From positions 100,336 through 164,335 of the forward strand of contig NZ_FCOB02000019.1 in NCBI RefSeq assembly GCF_001545075.1: a stretch of 64,000 nucleotides of DNA, in the 5' to 3' direction. The notes under the pieces were generated by a model, which saw nothing but the letters and a program-made list of their open reading frames with translations, was not told the DNA's origin and made no database searches. This DNA is from Caballeronia ptereochthonis. Lineage in GTDB: Bacteria; Pseudomonadota; Gammaproteobacteria; Burkholderiales; Burkholderiaceae. Position numbers and translations under genes: made by a program. Positions 17,142-25,613 of this stretch are shown here, piece after piece; the first letter of the stretch is position 1; each line of letters starts with the position of its first letter.

Positions 17142-18618
17142 GCGGCTGCGGCGCGAACGCTGAAATCACCGTGGCCAGAATGCTTATCCCTCGCCGGATC
17201 TCGTCGACGGTCAGACTGGCATAGCCCAGGATCAACCCGGCGGCGCGAGGCTGCGCGGTGCGTCCCCGCGCGGCGAAGAGCGGCGAGACAGGATACGCGC
17301 CCACACCTTCGCGGTTGGCCGCCGCCACGAGCGCAGGCTCGTCCTTCGAACTCAGCGACGGCAGCCACAGCAGAACATGCAGCCCTGCCGCCGTCCCCGC
17401 GGCCCGCGCGCCCGCGGGCAGGAACTGCGCGATCGCATCGAGCAACGCCGCACGGCGGCGCTCGTACTCGCGCCGCACGCGCCGCACATGGCGTTCGTAA
17501 GCGCCGCTCTCGATCATGGATGCCAGCACGCGCTGCTCGAGCACCGGCGCGTGACGATCGCTCAATCGCTTTGCCTGCCGAAACACCGGCACGAGCTCGT
17601 CGGGCAGAACCAGATAGCCAAGCCGAAGATGCGGCGACAGCGCCTTGGAAAACGTGCCGACATAGATCACGCGGCCATTGGCATCGATCGACTGAAGCGC
17701 ATCGATCGGGCGCTGGCCATAGCGGAACTCCCCGTCGTAATCGTCCTCGATGACCCATGCATCGTGCCGCTGCGCCCACTCGAGCAGTTCGAGACGCCGG
17801 CCGATGGGCAATACGCCGCCCAGCGGAAACTGGTGCGAGGGCGTCACGTAGACCAGACGAGCGGCGCTATCGACGGGCAGGCTGCGCGTATCGAGACCGT
17901 GCTCGTCGACGGGAACGGATACGAGGCGGCCTCCCGCGGCTTCGAAGCTGTGGCGCGCGATCAGATAACCGGGATCCTCGAAGACGAACGCATCGCCGGG
18001 ATCGAGCAGCAGGCGTGCGCACAGGTCGATGGCCTGCTGTGTGCCGCTCACGACGAGAATCCGTTCCGCATCGCAGACGAGCCCGCGCGCGCGCCGCAGG
18101 TAAGCCTGGAGCACGCGGCGCAGGAACGCGTCGCCTTCGGGCGCGACGTAGTAGAGGCTGTCCTGCTGACGCAGCAGTTCCGCCTGATACGCGCGCCGCC
18201 AGATCAGCGCGGGAAAGTCGCGCGCGGCCACCGCGCCATAGAGAAAGTCGATGCGGCCCCGGGCGACGGAAGGCAGCGGCGGCGCCGTGATTTCCGCCAC
18301 GCGGCGACCGAACCCGGAAAGCGACGGCGCACGCCCTGCCGCAGGACGCGCGCTCGACGCCGCGGGCGCGACCGGCGGGCTCGCGACCCGCGCGGCTCGC
18401 CCCGCGGCGGTGACGAGGAAGCCCTCGGCCGCGAGCTGCTCGTAGGCGGCGGTGACGGTCGTGCGCGACACGCCCAGATCGGCCGCGAGCGCCCGTGTCG
18501 ACGGCAATCGGGCGCCCGTGGGGAGCGTGCCGTCGGCGATCTGCGCGCGCAGCATGTCATAGATGCGGCGTCCGGTCCCGGCGCTCGCGCCCGCAGGCGG
18601 CTTGCGAAACTGGTCCAT
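17107..18618 (-). CDS. MocR-type (GntR HTH + aminotransferase fold) regulator
   Basis: 503 residues: N-terminal GntR winged helix (about residues 15-80, with LPSTRALAADLGVSRTTV) joined to a fold-type I aminotransferase domain that binds PLP (VIEDDYDGEF, and YVGTFSKALSPHLRLGYLV containing the Schiff-base Lys). MocR proteins such as PdxR and GabR sense PLP or amino acid adducts. The start at 18618 fits the family N-terminus. It is divergent from a PaiB-like gene only 90 bp away, a common arrangement in which the neighbour is a target. Confidence 0.88.
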   Translation of the reverse strand: MDQFRKPPAGASAGTGRRIYDMLRAQIADGTLPTGARLPSTRALAADLGVSRTTVTAAYEQLAAEGFLVTAAGRAARVASPPVAPAASSARPAAGRAPSLSGFGRRVAEITAPPLPSVARGRIDFLYGAVAARDFPALIWRRAYQAELLRQQDSLYYVAPEGDAFLRRVLQAYLRRARGLVCDAERILVVSGTQQAIDLCARLLLDPGDAFVFEDPGYLIARHSFEAAGGRLVSVPVDEHGLDTRSLPVDSAARLVYVTPSHQFPLGGVLPIGRRLELLEWAQRHDAWVIEDDYDGEFRYGQRPIDALQSIDANGRVIYVGTFSKALSPHLRLGYLVLPDELVPVFRQAKRLSDRHAPVLEQRVLASMIESGAYERHVRRVRREYERRRAALLDAIAQFLPAGARAAGTAAGLHVLLWLPSLSSKDEPALVAAANREGVGAYPVSPLFAARGRTAQPRAAGLILGYASLTVDEIRRGISILATVISAFAPQPLTAPRRPPSSR

Positions 18619-18708
18619 GAAGAATCGAGAAAACTGGATCTTCTCATTGTGCCTGTTTCGCGCGACAGTGTGAGCTTTCGCGTCACACCGCCAATTTGGG
18701 GATTCACG

Positions 18709-19338
18709 ATGTACATTCCGCCGCACTTCGCCGAAACGCGCCCCGAGGAACTGCATCGCATCATCGGCGCGCATCCGCTGGGCATACTCGTCACGCACGG
18801 AGACGCCGGGCTGGACGCGAATCACATTCCGTTCGAGTTCGATCCGGATGTGGGAGAGCACGGCCTGCTCACGGCCCACGTCGCCCGAGCGAACGACGTG
18901 TGGCAGCGCTGCCCGACCGGCACGCCCGTCATGGTCATCTTCCGCGGCGCGCAAGCCTACATTTCGCCGAACTGGTATCCGAGCAAGCACGAGACGCATC
19001 GGCAGGTGCCGACGTGGAACTACGAGGTGGTCCATGCGCACGGCACGCTCACGATTCGCGACGACGAACGCTTCGTGCGCGGCCTCGTCGCCCGCCTGAC
19101 GCGGCGGCACGAGGAGTTCGAGCCCAGGCCCTGGAAAATGGGCGACGCGCCGCCCGACTTCATCGACGGCATGTTGCGCAGCATCGTGGGCATCGAGATC
19201 GCGGTGACGTCGCTGGTCGGCAAGTCGAAGCTCAGTCAGAACAAGGACGCGCGCGATCGGAACAATGCCGCCGACGAGCTGGCGAAGCGCCATCACGATG
19301 AGCTCGCGCAGTCGATGCACCGGGCCGGCCAGGCGTAA
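18709..19338 (+). CDS. PaiB-like FMN-binding protein
   Basis: 209 residues. It matches the PaiB family (split-barrel flavin-binding fold) from the start MYIPPHFAE through HPLGILVTHG, ISPNWYPSK and the C-terminal KLSQNK motif. The family is annotated as negative transcriptional regulators of protease and sporulation genes in Bacillus; in Proteobacteria the role is unclear and may be enzymatic. It sits between the divergent MocR gene and a LysE-type exporter gene 40 bp downstream on the same strand, so the unit could be an amino acid or amine stress response under MocR control. Confidence 0.85.
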   Translation: MYIPPHFAETRPEELHRIIGAHPLGILVTHGDAGLDANHIPFEFDPDVGEHGLLTAHVARANDVWQRCPTGTPVMVIFRGAQAYISPNWYPSKHETHRQVPTWNYEVVHAHGTLTIRDDERFVRGLVARLTRRHEEFEPRPWKMGDAPPDFIDGMLRSIVGIEIAVTSLVGKSKLSQNKDARDRNNAADELAKRHHDELAQSMHRAGQA

Positions 19339-19378
19339 GCGCGCCCTTCTCTTCAACGACCCACGGGATCTTCACGAC

Positions 19379-20002
19379 ATGTCGCTCGTTTCCTTTCTGA
19401 TCGCCGCCATCGTCCTCGCCATCACGCCCGGTCCGGGCATCGCGTACGTCGTCGCGCGCACGGTCGCGGGCGGCCGTTGCGAGGGGCTGGCCTCGTGTTT
19501 CGGCACGGCAATGGGCGGCCTGATTCACGTGCTCGCGGCAGCGCTCGGCCTGTCCCTGCTGATTGCGGAATCCGCAATGCTCTTCGGCCTGGTGAAGTAC
19601 GTCGGCGCGGCTTACCTCGTCTATCTGGGCGTGCGCATGCTGTTGCGCAGGCAGGAGACGCTCGACATGGCGCCCGTCGCATCGCAAGGTGCGCGCCGGG
19701 CCTGGCGAGAGGGCATCGTCGTCGAGGCGCTCAACGTCAAGACCGCGCTCTTTTTCCTGGCCTTTCTGCCGCAGTTCGCCTCGCCCGGCGAGCCGCTGGT
19801 GCCTCAGCTGGCGCTGCTCGGAGGCATCTGCGTGGGCTTGAACACGCTCGTCGACGTGATCGCGGTGTTCGCGGCTGCGCGCCTGCTCAGATCCGGCGCC
19901 GCACGCGCGGCGCGCGCCCGGCTGCTCACGCGCACCTCGGGCTTGGTCATGCTGGGACTGGGCGCGTACCTCGCGCTGGCGCGACGGGCGAGCGCGGTCT
20001 GA
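19379..20002 (+). CDS. LysE/RhtB-family exporter
   Basis: 207 residues with five to six hydrophobic segments. The N-terminus ITPGPGIAYVVARTVAGGRCEG is the family hallmark, with YLVYLGVRMLLRR and a TALFFLAFLPQF stretch later. It should export amino acids or amino acid-like compounds across the inner membrane. It lies 40 bp after the PaiB-like gene, so is probably co-transcribed with it. The substrate is unknown. Confidence 0.87.
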   Translation: MSLVSFLIAAIVLAITPGPGIAYVVARTVAGGRCEGLASCFGTAMGGLIHVLAAALGLSLLIAESAMLFGLVKYVGAAYLVYLGVRMLLRRQETLDMAPVASQGARRAWREGIVVEALNVKTALFFLAFLPQFASPGEPLVPQLALLGGICVGLNTLVDVIAVFAAARLLRSGAARAARARLLTRTSGLVMLGLGAYLALARRASAV

Positions 20003-20030
20003 TGCCCGCTCTTTGCCGGGAACGCCGCCC

Positions 20031-22130
20031 TCACCCCGCGGGCGCGGCGCACACGCTGCCGGCCACGACGATCCGGTCCGCCGCGCCGCGCAGAAACGCC
20101 ACGAATTCGGCGGCCGGCATCGGCTCACTCAACAGATAGCCCTGCATCTGATCGCAGGCGAGCGCGCCGAGCGTGCGCATCTGCGATTCCGTCTCGACGC
20201 CTTCCGCGACGACCTCGATCTGCAAGGCCCGCGCGAGCGTCACGACGGCGGAGAGCAACGCGCCGCCGCGCTGTCCGTCGGAATCGAGATCGCGCACGAA
20301 CGAGCCGTCGATCTTGATCTGATCGAATCTGAAGCGCTGCAGGTAGCCGAGGCTCGAATAGCCCGTGCCGAAATCGTCGACGGCGACCGCATAGCCGCGC
20401 GACTGCAACGCTTCGATCGTGAGGCTCGTCTTCTCGACGTTCTGCATCGCTGCCGTTTCCGTGATCTCGAACATGAGCCGGCATGGATCGACGCCGGCCG
20501 CAGCGATCAGCGAATCGATGCGCTCCACCAGATCCGGCACGTTGAACTGGATCGGCGACAGATTCACCGACACACAAGGCACGGGCAGCCCCCGCGCGTC
20601 CCATAGCGCGATGTTGCGGCAGACCTCGCGCAGCACCCAGTCGCCGATCTCGACGATGAGGCCCGAGCGTTCCGCGATCGGGATGAATTCGAGCGGCGGA
20701 ACCTCCCCGAGCTCCGGGTGACGCCAGCGGATCAGCGCCTCGACGCCCGTCACCGATTGCGAGGCCACGCTGAATTTCGGCTGGAACGACACGCTGAACT
20801 GCGCGTCGCTCAACGCGCGATGCAGATCGCGCTGCAGGATCAGCGCCTTGTGCGCGGTGTGATTCATCTGCGGCTCGAACACGCGGGACGTGTTGCGCCC
20901 GCTTTGCTTGGCGGCGTACATCGCGGCGTCGGCGCTATGGAGCAGTTCGTCGGCGTTGCGGCCGTCGCGCGGATGAAACGCGATGCCGATGCTCGCGCTG
21001 ACCCGCAACGGCAATCCGTTGACAACGATCTCCTGGGAAAGCCGCCGCAGCACGCCATTGGCGACCGCCACGGCGGACGACGCATCCGCCACGTTCTCGA
21101 CCACGATCACGAACTCATCGCCGCCCAGGCGCGCGACCATGTCGGTATGACGCAGGTCCTGGCGCAGACGTTCGGCGCACACCTGCAGCAGTTCGTCGCC
21201 GACGCCGTGACCGAGCGAATCGTTGATCGACTTGAAGCCGTCGAGGTCGATGAACAGCACGGCGAACGCCGATTCATCGCGCTCGCATTCGGCGACCGCC
21301 TGCGCGATGCGCAACGAAAGCTGCTGGCGGTTCGGCAGCTTCGTCAACGCGTCGTGCGTGCCGAGATAATGCAGTTGCCGGTTCGCGCGCTTGAGCGAGA
21401 TCGAGAGGCTGCTCGTATGGAAGCCGACCAGCGCCAGCGTGCCGACCAGGACGATGAACGACATCGCCGTGACGGCGAGCGCGAGCCAGTCGGCGTCGAG
21501 CTTTGCTTCGGCGAGGCACAGGCTGCCGGCGGCGAAGTTGGCCGCGCTCATCCCGAGATAGTGCATGCCGGTGATCGCGAGCGCCATGATGAAGGCCGCG
21601 CCGAGCCGCTTGACGACGAGGTTCTCCACATCCGCGGCGCGCAGCGTGAAGGCGAGCCAGAGCGCCGCCATCGACGCGACGATCGCCACGGCCACCGAGA
21701 GCACGAGCTTCCAGAGCGTGTATTCGATGCCCGGCGACATCTGCATCGCGTGCATGCCGGTGAAGTGCATCGCGGCCACGCCGACGCCCATGATCGTCCC
21801 GGCGACCATGAGCCGCCTGCGCGACAGCGCGCCCTGGCTCGCGGTGGCGAGCGCGATGAACGATACGCTGATCGCGAGGAATAGCGACGCCCCAGTGATG
21901 ACGAAATCGTAGCCGACCGCGATCGGCAGGGAGAACGCGAGCATGCCGATGAAGTGCATCGACCAGATGCCGACGCCCATCGAAACGGCGCCGCCGGCGA
22001 GCCATGCCGGCCGCCTTTTCGCGCTCGCGAGCGCGTTCAGGCCGCCGGACAGCTCCATCGCCGTGTAGGACGCCAGGAATGCGACCACCAGCGACAGGCA
22101 GACCAGCAGCGGGTTATAAACACCAGTCAT
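20031..22130 (-). CDS. MHYT-GGDEF-EAL cyclic-di-GMP protein
   Basis: 699 residues. Residues 1-240 form the seven-helix MHYT sensor with three repeats of the motif (SMHFIGM, AMHFTGM, GMHYLGM), thought to bind copper and sense O2, CO or NO. A GGDEF domain follows (ARLGGDEFVIV, intact active-site motif), then an EAL domain (GVEALIRW, plus DDFGTGYSSLGYL). Both catalytic signatures are intact, so it could be a bifunctional diguanylate cyclase/phosphodiesterase in the inner membrane. The ATG at 22130 places the first MHYT helix directly at the N-terminus. It is convergent with the LysE gene, 28 bp away. Confidence 0.92.
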   Translation of the reverse strand: MTGVYNPLLVCLSLVVAFLASYTAMELSGGLNALASAKRRPAWLAGGAVSMGVGIWSMHFIGMLAFSLPIAVGYDFVITGASLFLAISVSFIALATASQGALSRRRLMVAGTIMGVGVAAMHFTGMHAMQMSPGIEYTLWKLVLSVAVAIVASMAALWLAFTLRAADVENLVVKRLGAAFIMALAITGMHYLGMSAANFAAGSLCLAEAKLDADWLALAVTAMSFIVLVGTLALVGFHTSSLSISLKRANRQLHYLGTHDALTKLPNRQQLSLRIAQAVAECERDESAFAVLFIDLDGFKSINDSLGHGVGDELLQVCAERLRQDLRHTDMVARLGGDEFVIVVENVADASSAVAVANGVLRRLSQEIVVNGLPLRVSASIGIAFHPRDGRNADELLHSADAAMYAAKQSGRNTSRVFEPQMNHTAHKALILQRDLHRALSDAQFSVSFQPKFSVASQSVTGVEALIRWRHPELGEVPPLEFIPIAERSGLIVEIGDWVLREVCRNIALWDARGLPVPCVSVNLSPIQFNVPDLVERIDSLIAAAGVDPCRLMFEITETAAMQNVEKTSLTIEALQSRGYAVAVDDFGTGYSSLGYLQRFRFDQIKIDGSFVRDLDSDGQRGGALLSAVVTLARALQIEVVAEGVETESQMRTLGALACDQMQGYLLSEPMPAAEFVAFLRGAADRIVVAGSVCAAPAG

Positions 22131-22379
22131 CGGGCCTCTCTCGTTCGTGTCAGTCTGTTGCGACTGCTTTCTCTTCCGTCTCGACCCCAGCTCCGGCGGG
22201 CCTCGCCGCATCGTTGCGCGGCGCATGGTCCCCGCTGCTGTATCGGTCAGCTAAAAGAAAACTTTAGGGATTCAGGGGTCGGACGAACGCTCGCGCGTCG
22301 AATTGGTGACCGTGAGCGGAATGCGCGAGCAAAGCCAGTTCACAAACGGGCGCTCGCCCGCTAGAATGGCACCCCTCTT

Positions 22380-22464
22380 GCCCAGGTGGCGGAATTGGTA
22401 GACGCACTATCTTGAGGGGGTAGCGCCGAGAGGCGTGCGGGTTCGAGTCCCGCCCTGGGCACCA
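22380..22464 (+). tRNA. tRNA-Leu, anticodon GAG
   Basis: 85 bases including encoded CCA. Acceptor stem GCCCAGG pairs with CCTGGGC; the D arm has GGAATTGGTAGAC; the anticodon arm is CTATC-TTGAGGG-GGTAG; a long variable arm and GGTTCGAGTCC T arm follow, as expected of a class II leucine tRNA. Confidence 0.95.
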
Positions 22465-22492
22465 AATGACACTCCGACATCGCCATCGGAAG

Positions 22493-22530
22493 AAAAAAAG
22501 CCCCGTCCGGACCATGGTCCGGACGGGGCT
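22493..22530. terminator. Bidirectional intrinsic terminator
   Basis: A perfect 32-bp palindrome (22499-22530) with arms AGCCCCGTCCGGACC / GGTCCGGACGGGGCT. On the minus strand it is followed by a run of seven T, a strong terminator for the small His-rich gene. On the plus strand it is followed by TTTCGG and may end the tRNA transcript. Confidence 0.85.
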
Positions 22531-22552
22531 TTCGGCTTGCAGCAGCAACGCC

Positions 22553-22690
22553 TTATTTGCAGTGACGTTCCCAATGATGATGCACGTGCACCTTGTGGCA
22601 AACAGGATGGTGATGCGTTGCTGCGAAAACCGGAGCGACCGCAAACAATGTCGTGCCCGCGGCCAGGATGGCGAGAAGAGCCTTTTTCAT
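22553..22690 (-). CDS. Small His-rich exported peptide
   Basis: 45 residues. A clear signal peptide (MKKALLAILAAGTTLFAVAP, cleavage near VFA-A) precedes a mature part of about 22 residues rich in histidine with two cysteines (THHHPVCHKVHVHHHWERHC). This looks like a periplasmic metal-binding peptide; similar short peptides occur in Burkholderia genomes as hypothetical proteins. It ends 23 bp before the strong terminator on its strand, supporting a real transcript. Function is inferred only from composition. Confidence 0.65.
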   Translation of the reverse strand: MKKALLAILAAGTTLFAVAPVFAATHHHPVCHKVHVHHHWERHCK

Positions 22691-22768
22691 GAGTTCGTTG
22701 ACTTGAAAATGATGGAGGCGCCATCCTAACAGCGCGAGTTTACGGGTAGCTTGACGAAGCTGAATCAC

Positions 22769-22900
22769 TCACCATAGAGCAGGATCGTTGTACTCATCCG
22801 GGGTCAGTCCGACCGGCGCAAGCGAAAAATCGAAGAGCCCTTCCTTCGCGAAATGCGCGATGGTGGCAACGGCTGTCATCCGGACAACGGCTGCTTTCAT
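22769..22900 (-). CDS. Possible small protein or gene remnant
   Basis: An open frame of 43 residues (MKAAVVRMTAVATIAHFAKE, then a stretch containing GLFDFSLAPVGLTPDEYNDP, ending ALW) with natural-looking composition. Upstream in the same frame another 18 codons are open and read like a Cys-containing ribbon (TCSACARCGLVEVRAL) before a stop, but no start codon is seen there and the ATG lacks a ribosome binding site. This may be the tail of a decayed gene. Confidence 0.3.
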   Translation of the reverse strand: MKAAVVRMTAVATIAHFAKEGLFDFSLAPVGLTPDEYNDPALW

Positions 22901-23224
22901 GAGGGCGCGGACCTCGACGAGCCCGCATCGGGCGCAGGCGCTACAAGTCCAACGTCCTCTCGCTCATCCACTTGACGATCGCTGGATCTACCCATTTGCT
23001 TGCCGACTGGAGTCCATCGTCTCCCGGGCTCTGCCTTTATTACCCTGCCAATCGCCATCCGCCGACGGCACTGCGACTCTTCGCGACTGCAGTTCGCGAG
23101 TGGGCCGAATGCAACGTGAGAGACCGATCGCCGGCGCCTGGACCGCCATGACCGTCGACGCTCGGGAAGCCGACGCATGCGGTGAAAACGAGGCCGCGCG
23201 CGCATTCGTCGCGACGTATCGCGA
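22901..23224. other. Gap with no recognised gene
   Basis: 324 bp downstream of the deacetylase stop. Apart from the open frame running up from the 43-residue remnant, nothing is recognised on either strand; the plus-strand frame 22788-23228 lacks protein-like composition. Confidence 0.4.
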
Positions 23225-24079
23225 CTAACGCTTGATGCTCAGATAAGCCCGGCTGATTGCGGGCCGGGTATGCACCCAGAGACGCGACGCGAGCCACGAC
23301 GCCGGACGATCCCGCACTTCGAGCCGCTTGATGGTGCGCTCCGCATCGGCGGACGACTCTCGATCAAGCGGTTTCGCTCCGACATTCGTGCCCGCATGAC
23401 ACGTGTAGAAGTGACGAAAGCCCGCGGCCAGCGCGACCTCGCGATAGTCATCGTCGTAATAGCCTTGCGGCCAGCACAGATGATCCGACGCTTCGCCCAG
23501 GCGCGTTCGCAAGACCTTGCGCGCCGTGCTCAGATCGTCTTGCAGGCGCGTGCGCTTTTCGGCAGCCGATCCCGCGACCTGGTCCCAGCGCACATGCGTA
23601 TGCGTGTGACTATGAAACTCGAACGTGCCCGCCTCGCGCATCGCGTCGATTTCGGACCAGCGCAGAATGACGTCGTCGGCGCGCCCGTTTTCGATCGCGA
23701 GTTCGCCCGCGCGATGATCCAGGAGGCGCGGAAGCTCGGCACTCGCGCGCGAAGCATTCGGACGCACGCTGCCCTCGCCGGGCCAATTGCTCACGAGAAA
23801 GCACAACGCAGTGAAGCCGTGCCGTTCCAGTATCGGATGCGCATGCACCCAGTTGTCGAGATAGCCATCGTCGAAAGTGATGACGATCGACTTGGCCGGC
23901 ACGTCGTCGCCGCGCAGGAAGGCGGCGAGTTGCGCCGAACCGATGGTGCGATATCCGGCTTCTGCGAGATAGTCCATCTGCGCCGCGAAGTGCTCGGGCT
24001 TCACGGTAATCATGCCGGGCGACGTGCTGACGTGGTGATACATCAGCACCGGTACGGCGCGCGCATTAGGCCGGCTCAT
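23225..24079 (-). CDS. Polysaccharide deacetylase (carbohydrate esterase 4 family)
   Basis: 284 residues. NodB-type motifs are visible: VPVLMYHHV at the start, motif 1 TFDDGY (residues about 69-74) with the catalytic base Asp and a metal-binding Asp, motif 2 HSHTHTH with the metal His residues, and WPQGYYDDD as the motif 3 equivalent. It would remove N- or O-acetyl groups from a surface sugar polymer. The ATG overlaps the stop of the upstream glycosyltransferase by four bases (ATGA), so translation is coupled. Together they suggest synthesis or trimming of a lipopolysaccharide core or exopolysaccharide. No signal peptide is seen, so the protein is probably cytoplasmic. Confidence 0.87.
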   Translation of the reverse strand: MSRPNARAVPVLMYHHVSTSPGMITVKPEHFAAQMDYLAEAGYRTIGSAQLAAFLRGDDVPAKSIVITFDDGYLDNWVHAHPILERHGFTALCFLVSNWPGEGSVRPNASRASAELPRLLDHRAGELAIENGRADDVILRWSEIDAMREAGTFEFHSHTHTHVRWDQVAGSAAEKRTRLQDDLSTARKVLRTRLGEASDHLCWPQGYYDDDYREVALAAGFRHFYTCHAGTNVGAKPLDRESSADAERTIKRLEVRDRPASWLASRLWVHTRPAISRAYLSIKR

Positions 24080-25161
24080 CGACGATGACCTCGCTCGTGC
24101 AATGCGCGCCGGTAAAAGAGCGAGGTTTCATAAGCCATGTCGCCGACCGTAAAGCCTCGCTCCATGATGCGCAGACTCTCGCGGCGCAAACGCTGCCGCA
24201 ATTCCGGCTCGTCGATCATGCGCACGATCGCCGCGCGCAGCGCCGCCGGATCGCGAGGCGGCACGAGCAAGCCGTTGACGTCGTGCTCGATGAGCTCGGG
24301 CACGCCGTCGACGTGCGTGCCGATCACGGGCAAGCCGGCCGCCATCGCTTCGATGAAGGCCTGCCCCAGCGCTTCCTGATGCGTGGGCAACACGAACAAA
24401 TCGCAGCCACGAAAGATATTCGGCACGTCGGTGCGAAAGCCCAGCATGTGAATGCGATGCGCGATGCCGAAGCCTGCCACGATGCCCTTGATGCGCTCGA
24501 ACGCAGGGCCGTCGCCCGCCATCACGACGTGGAGGTTCGGATGCGTCTCGAGAAGCGGACGCACAGCCGCAATGAGATCTTCGTGGCCTTTCTCGTCGCG
24601 CATGATCGCGACCATGCAGGCGATGAGCGCATCCGGTTCGAGACCGAGCTCCGCGCGCAGGGTCGAATGCGCGACTGCCTCGGGCCTGGCGATGCCGTCG
24701 TAGATCGTCTGCACGCGCTTCTCCGCGACGCCCGCGGAGATGAGGGAACGGCGCACGAAATGACTCACCGCGATCACGCGGTGCGGAATCCACGTGTACG
24801 TCGCGAGCGAGCTGATGGGCAGCGCGAGATGCCGCGTGCGCACGATGAGCGGCGTGCGCGCGAGCCTCGCCGCCGTGCCGGCGACGAGGCTGTCGTGGCC
24901 ACTATGCGTATTGAGCACGTCGAATGCGCGATGGCGCAGAAGCGCCTCGATGCGGAGCATCGAGCGCACGTCGCCGCCGCCTCGCATGCGCGCGTGGTGG
25001 ACCGTGAATCCGTGATCGGCGCAACGTTCCCCGATACGCGCGTCCCGCGGGCAGATCAGTTCGACGGTGTGCCCGCATTCGCGCATCGCCACCATCTCCT
25101 TCAATGTACGGATTTCCTGACCGCCCCAACCTTTCGATGACTCGCTATGTAATATCTTCAA
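24076..25161 (-). CDS. Glycosyltransferase family 4
   Basis: 361 residues from a TTG start at 25161 (MKILHSESSKGWGGQEIRTL), which follows GGAG and AGGGG at suitable spacing; a TTG 15 bases further up lies inside a terminator T run and is less likely. GT-B fold: the N-terminal glycine-rich GGQE loop, and C-terminal E-x7-E donor-site region around HQEALGQAFIEAMAAGLPVIG. It would transfer a sugar from an NDP-sugar at the inner membrane face. It is the first gene of a pair with the deacetylase. Confidence 0.87.
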   Translation of the reverse strand: MKILHSESSKGWGGQEIRTLKEMVAMRECGHTVELICPRDARIGERCADHGFTVHHARMRGGGDVRSMLRIEALLRHRAFDVLNTHSGHDSLVAGTAARLARTPLIVRTRHLALPISSLATYTWIPHRVIAVSHFVRRSLISAGVAEKRVQTIYDGIARPEAVAHSTLRAELGLEPDALIACMVAIMRDEKGHEDLIAAVRPLLETHPNLHVVMAGDGPAFERIKGIVAGFGIAHRIHMLGFRTDVPNIFRGCDLFVLPTHQEALGQAFIEAMAAGLPVIGTHVDGVPELIEHDVNGLLVPPRDPAALRAAIVRMIDEPELRQRLRRESLRIMERGFTVGDMAYETSLFYRRALHERGHRR

Positions 25162-25613
25162 ACCCCTGGTCTCCAAAAACCGGCAGCGAAGCTGCCGGAA
25201 ATATTTGGTAATATTTAGTTTAGCTTTCTGTCGTATGCGAATCGTAATAAAACATTAAGGAAATCTTTTGGCCTCGAACGAGGCTCAAGGGATGGAGACC
25301 TGGCTTGCAAGCATTATGAAAGTGCGCTGCGGGCAGGACTCGACGCGTGCCGGCGACCTTCGCTCAAAGGTCGATTACCGCGGCCCGGCCATGCGGCCGT
25401 ATGGCATGGCGCGCTAACGGCTCAGGAGACCATTTGGTTGACTGTTTTCTGACAAATTCTCGTGAGGGTTTTCGCCAAGAGACGGTTTCAGAAAGACTGC
25501 GCCGCACGCGCCAGTGCGCTCCAGCACACAAAGAGAACAACCGGGGCGTGACACGTCTCCGAAAATCACGCTCCGTTCCACACGTGCCGTAACGCGGTGT
25601 CCGGTCCGTCAGC
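25162..25613. other. Gap between glycosyltransferase and MFS gene
   Basis: 452 bp. It contains the terminator-like hairpin 25175-25198 and an AT-rich stretch 25199-25265 likely to hold the glycosyltransferase promoter. From about 25364 to 25613 the minus strand carries the reading frame into which the MFS gene would shift, but only the first few codons past 25613 look like MFS; the rest is unrecognised. Confidence 0.5.
25175..25198 (-). terminator. Intrinsic terminator or attenuator before the glycosyltransferase
   Basis: On the minus strand: perfect 8-bp stem CCGGCAGC / GCTGCCGG with loop TTC, followed by TTTTT, then GGAG of the ribosome binding site. It sits between an AT-rich promoter-like stretch (25199-25265) and the start codon 25161, so it may attenuate the glycosyltransferase operon or end the upstream MFS transcript. 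Confidence 0.75.

Noticed and set aside
22380..22464. tRNA-Leu as attachment site of a genomic island
   Set aside because: No integrase gene and no direct repeat of the tRNA 3' end was seen on either side in this window.
22788..23228. Plus-strand frame of 146 codons
   Set aside because: Composition is not protein-like, there is no ribosome binding site, and it overlaps the more natural minus-strand frame.
25347..25592. Plus-strand frame of 81 codons in the glycosyltransferase/MFS gap
   Set aside because: No ribosome binding site, unconvincing composition and overlap with the shifted MFS reading frame.
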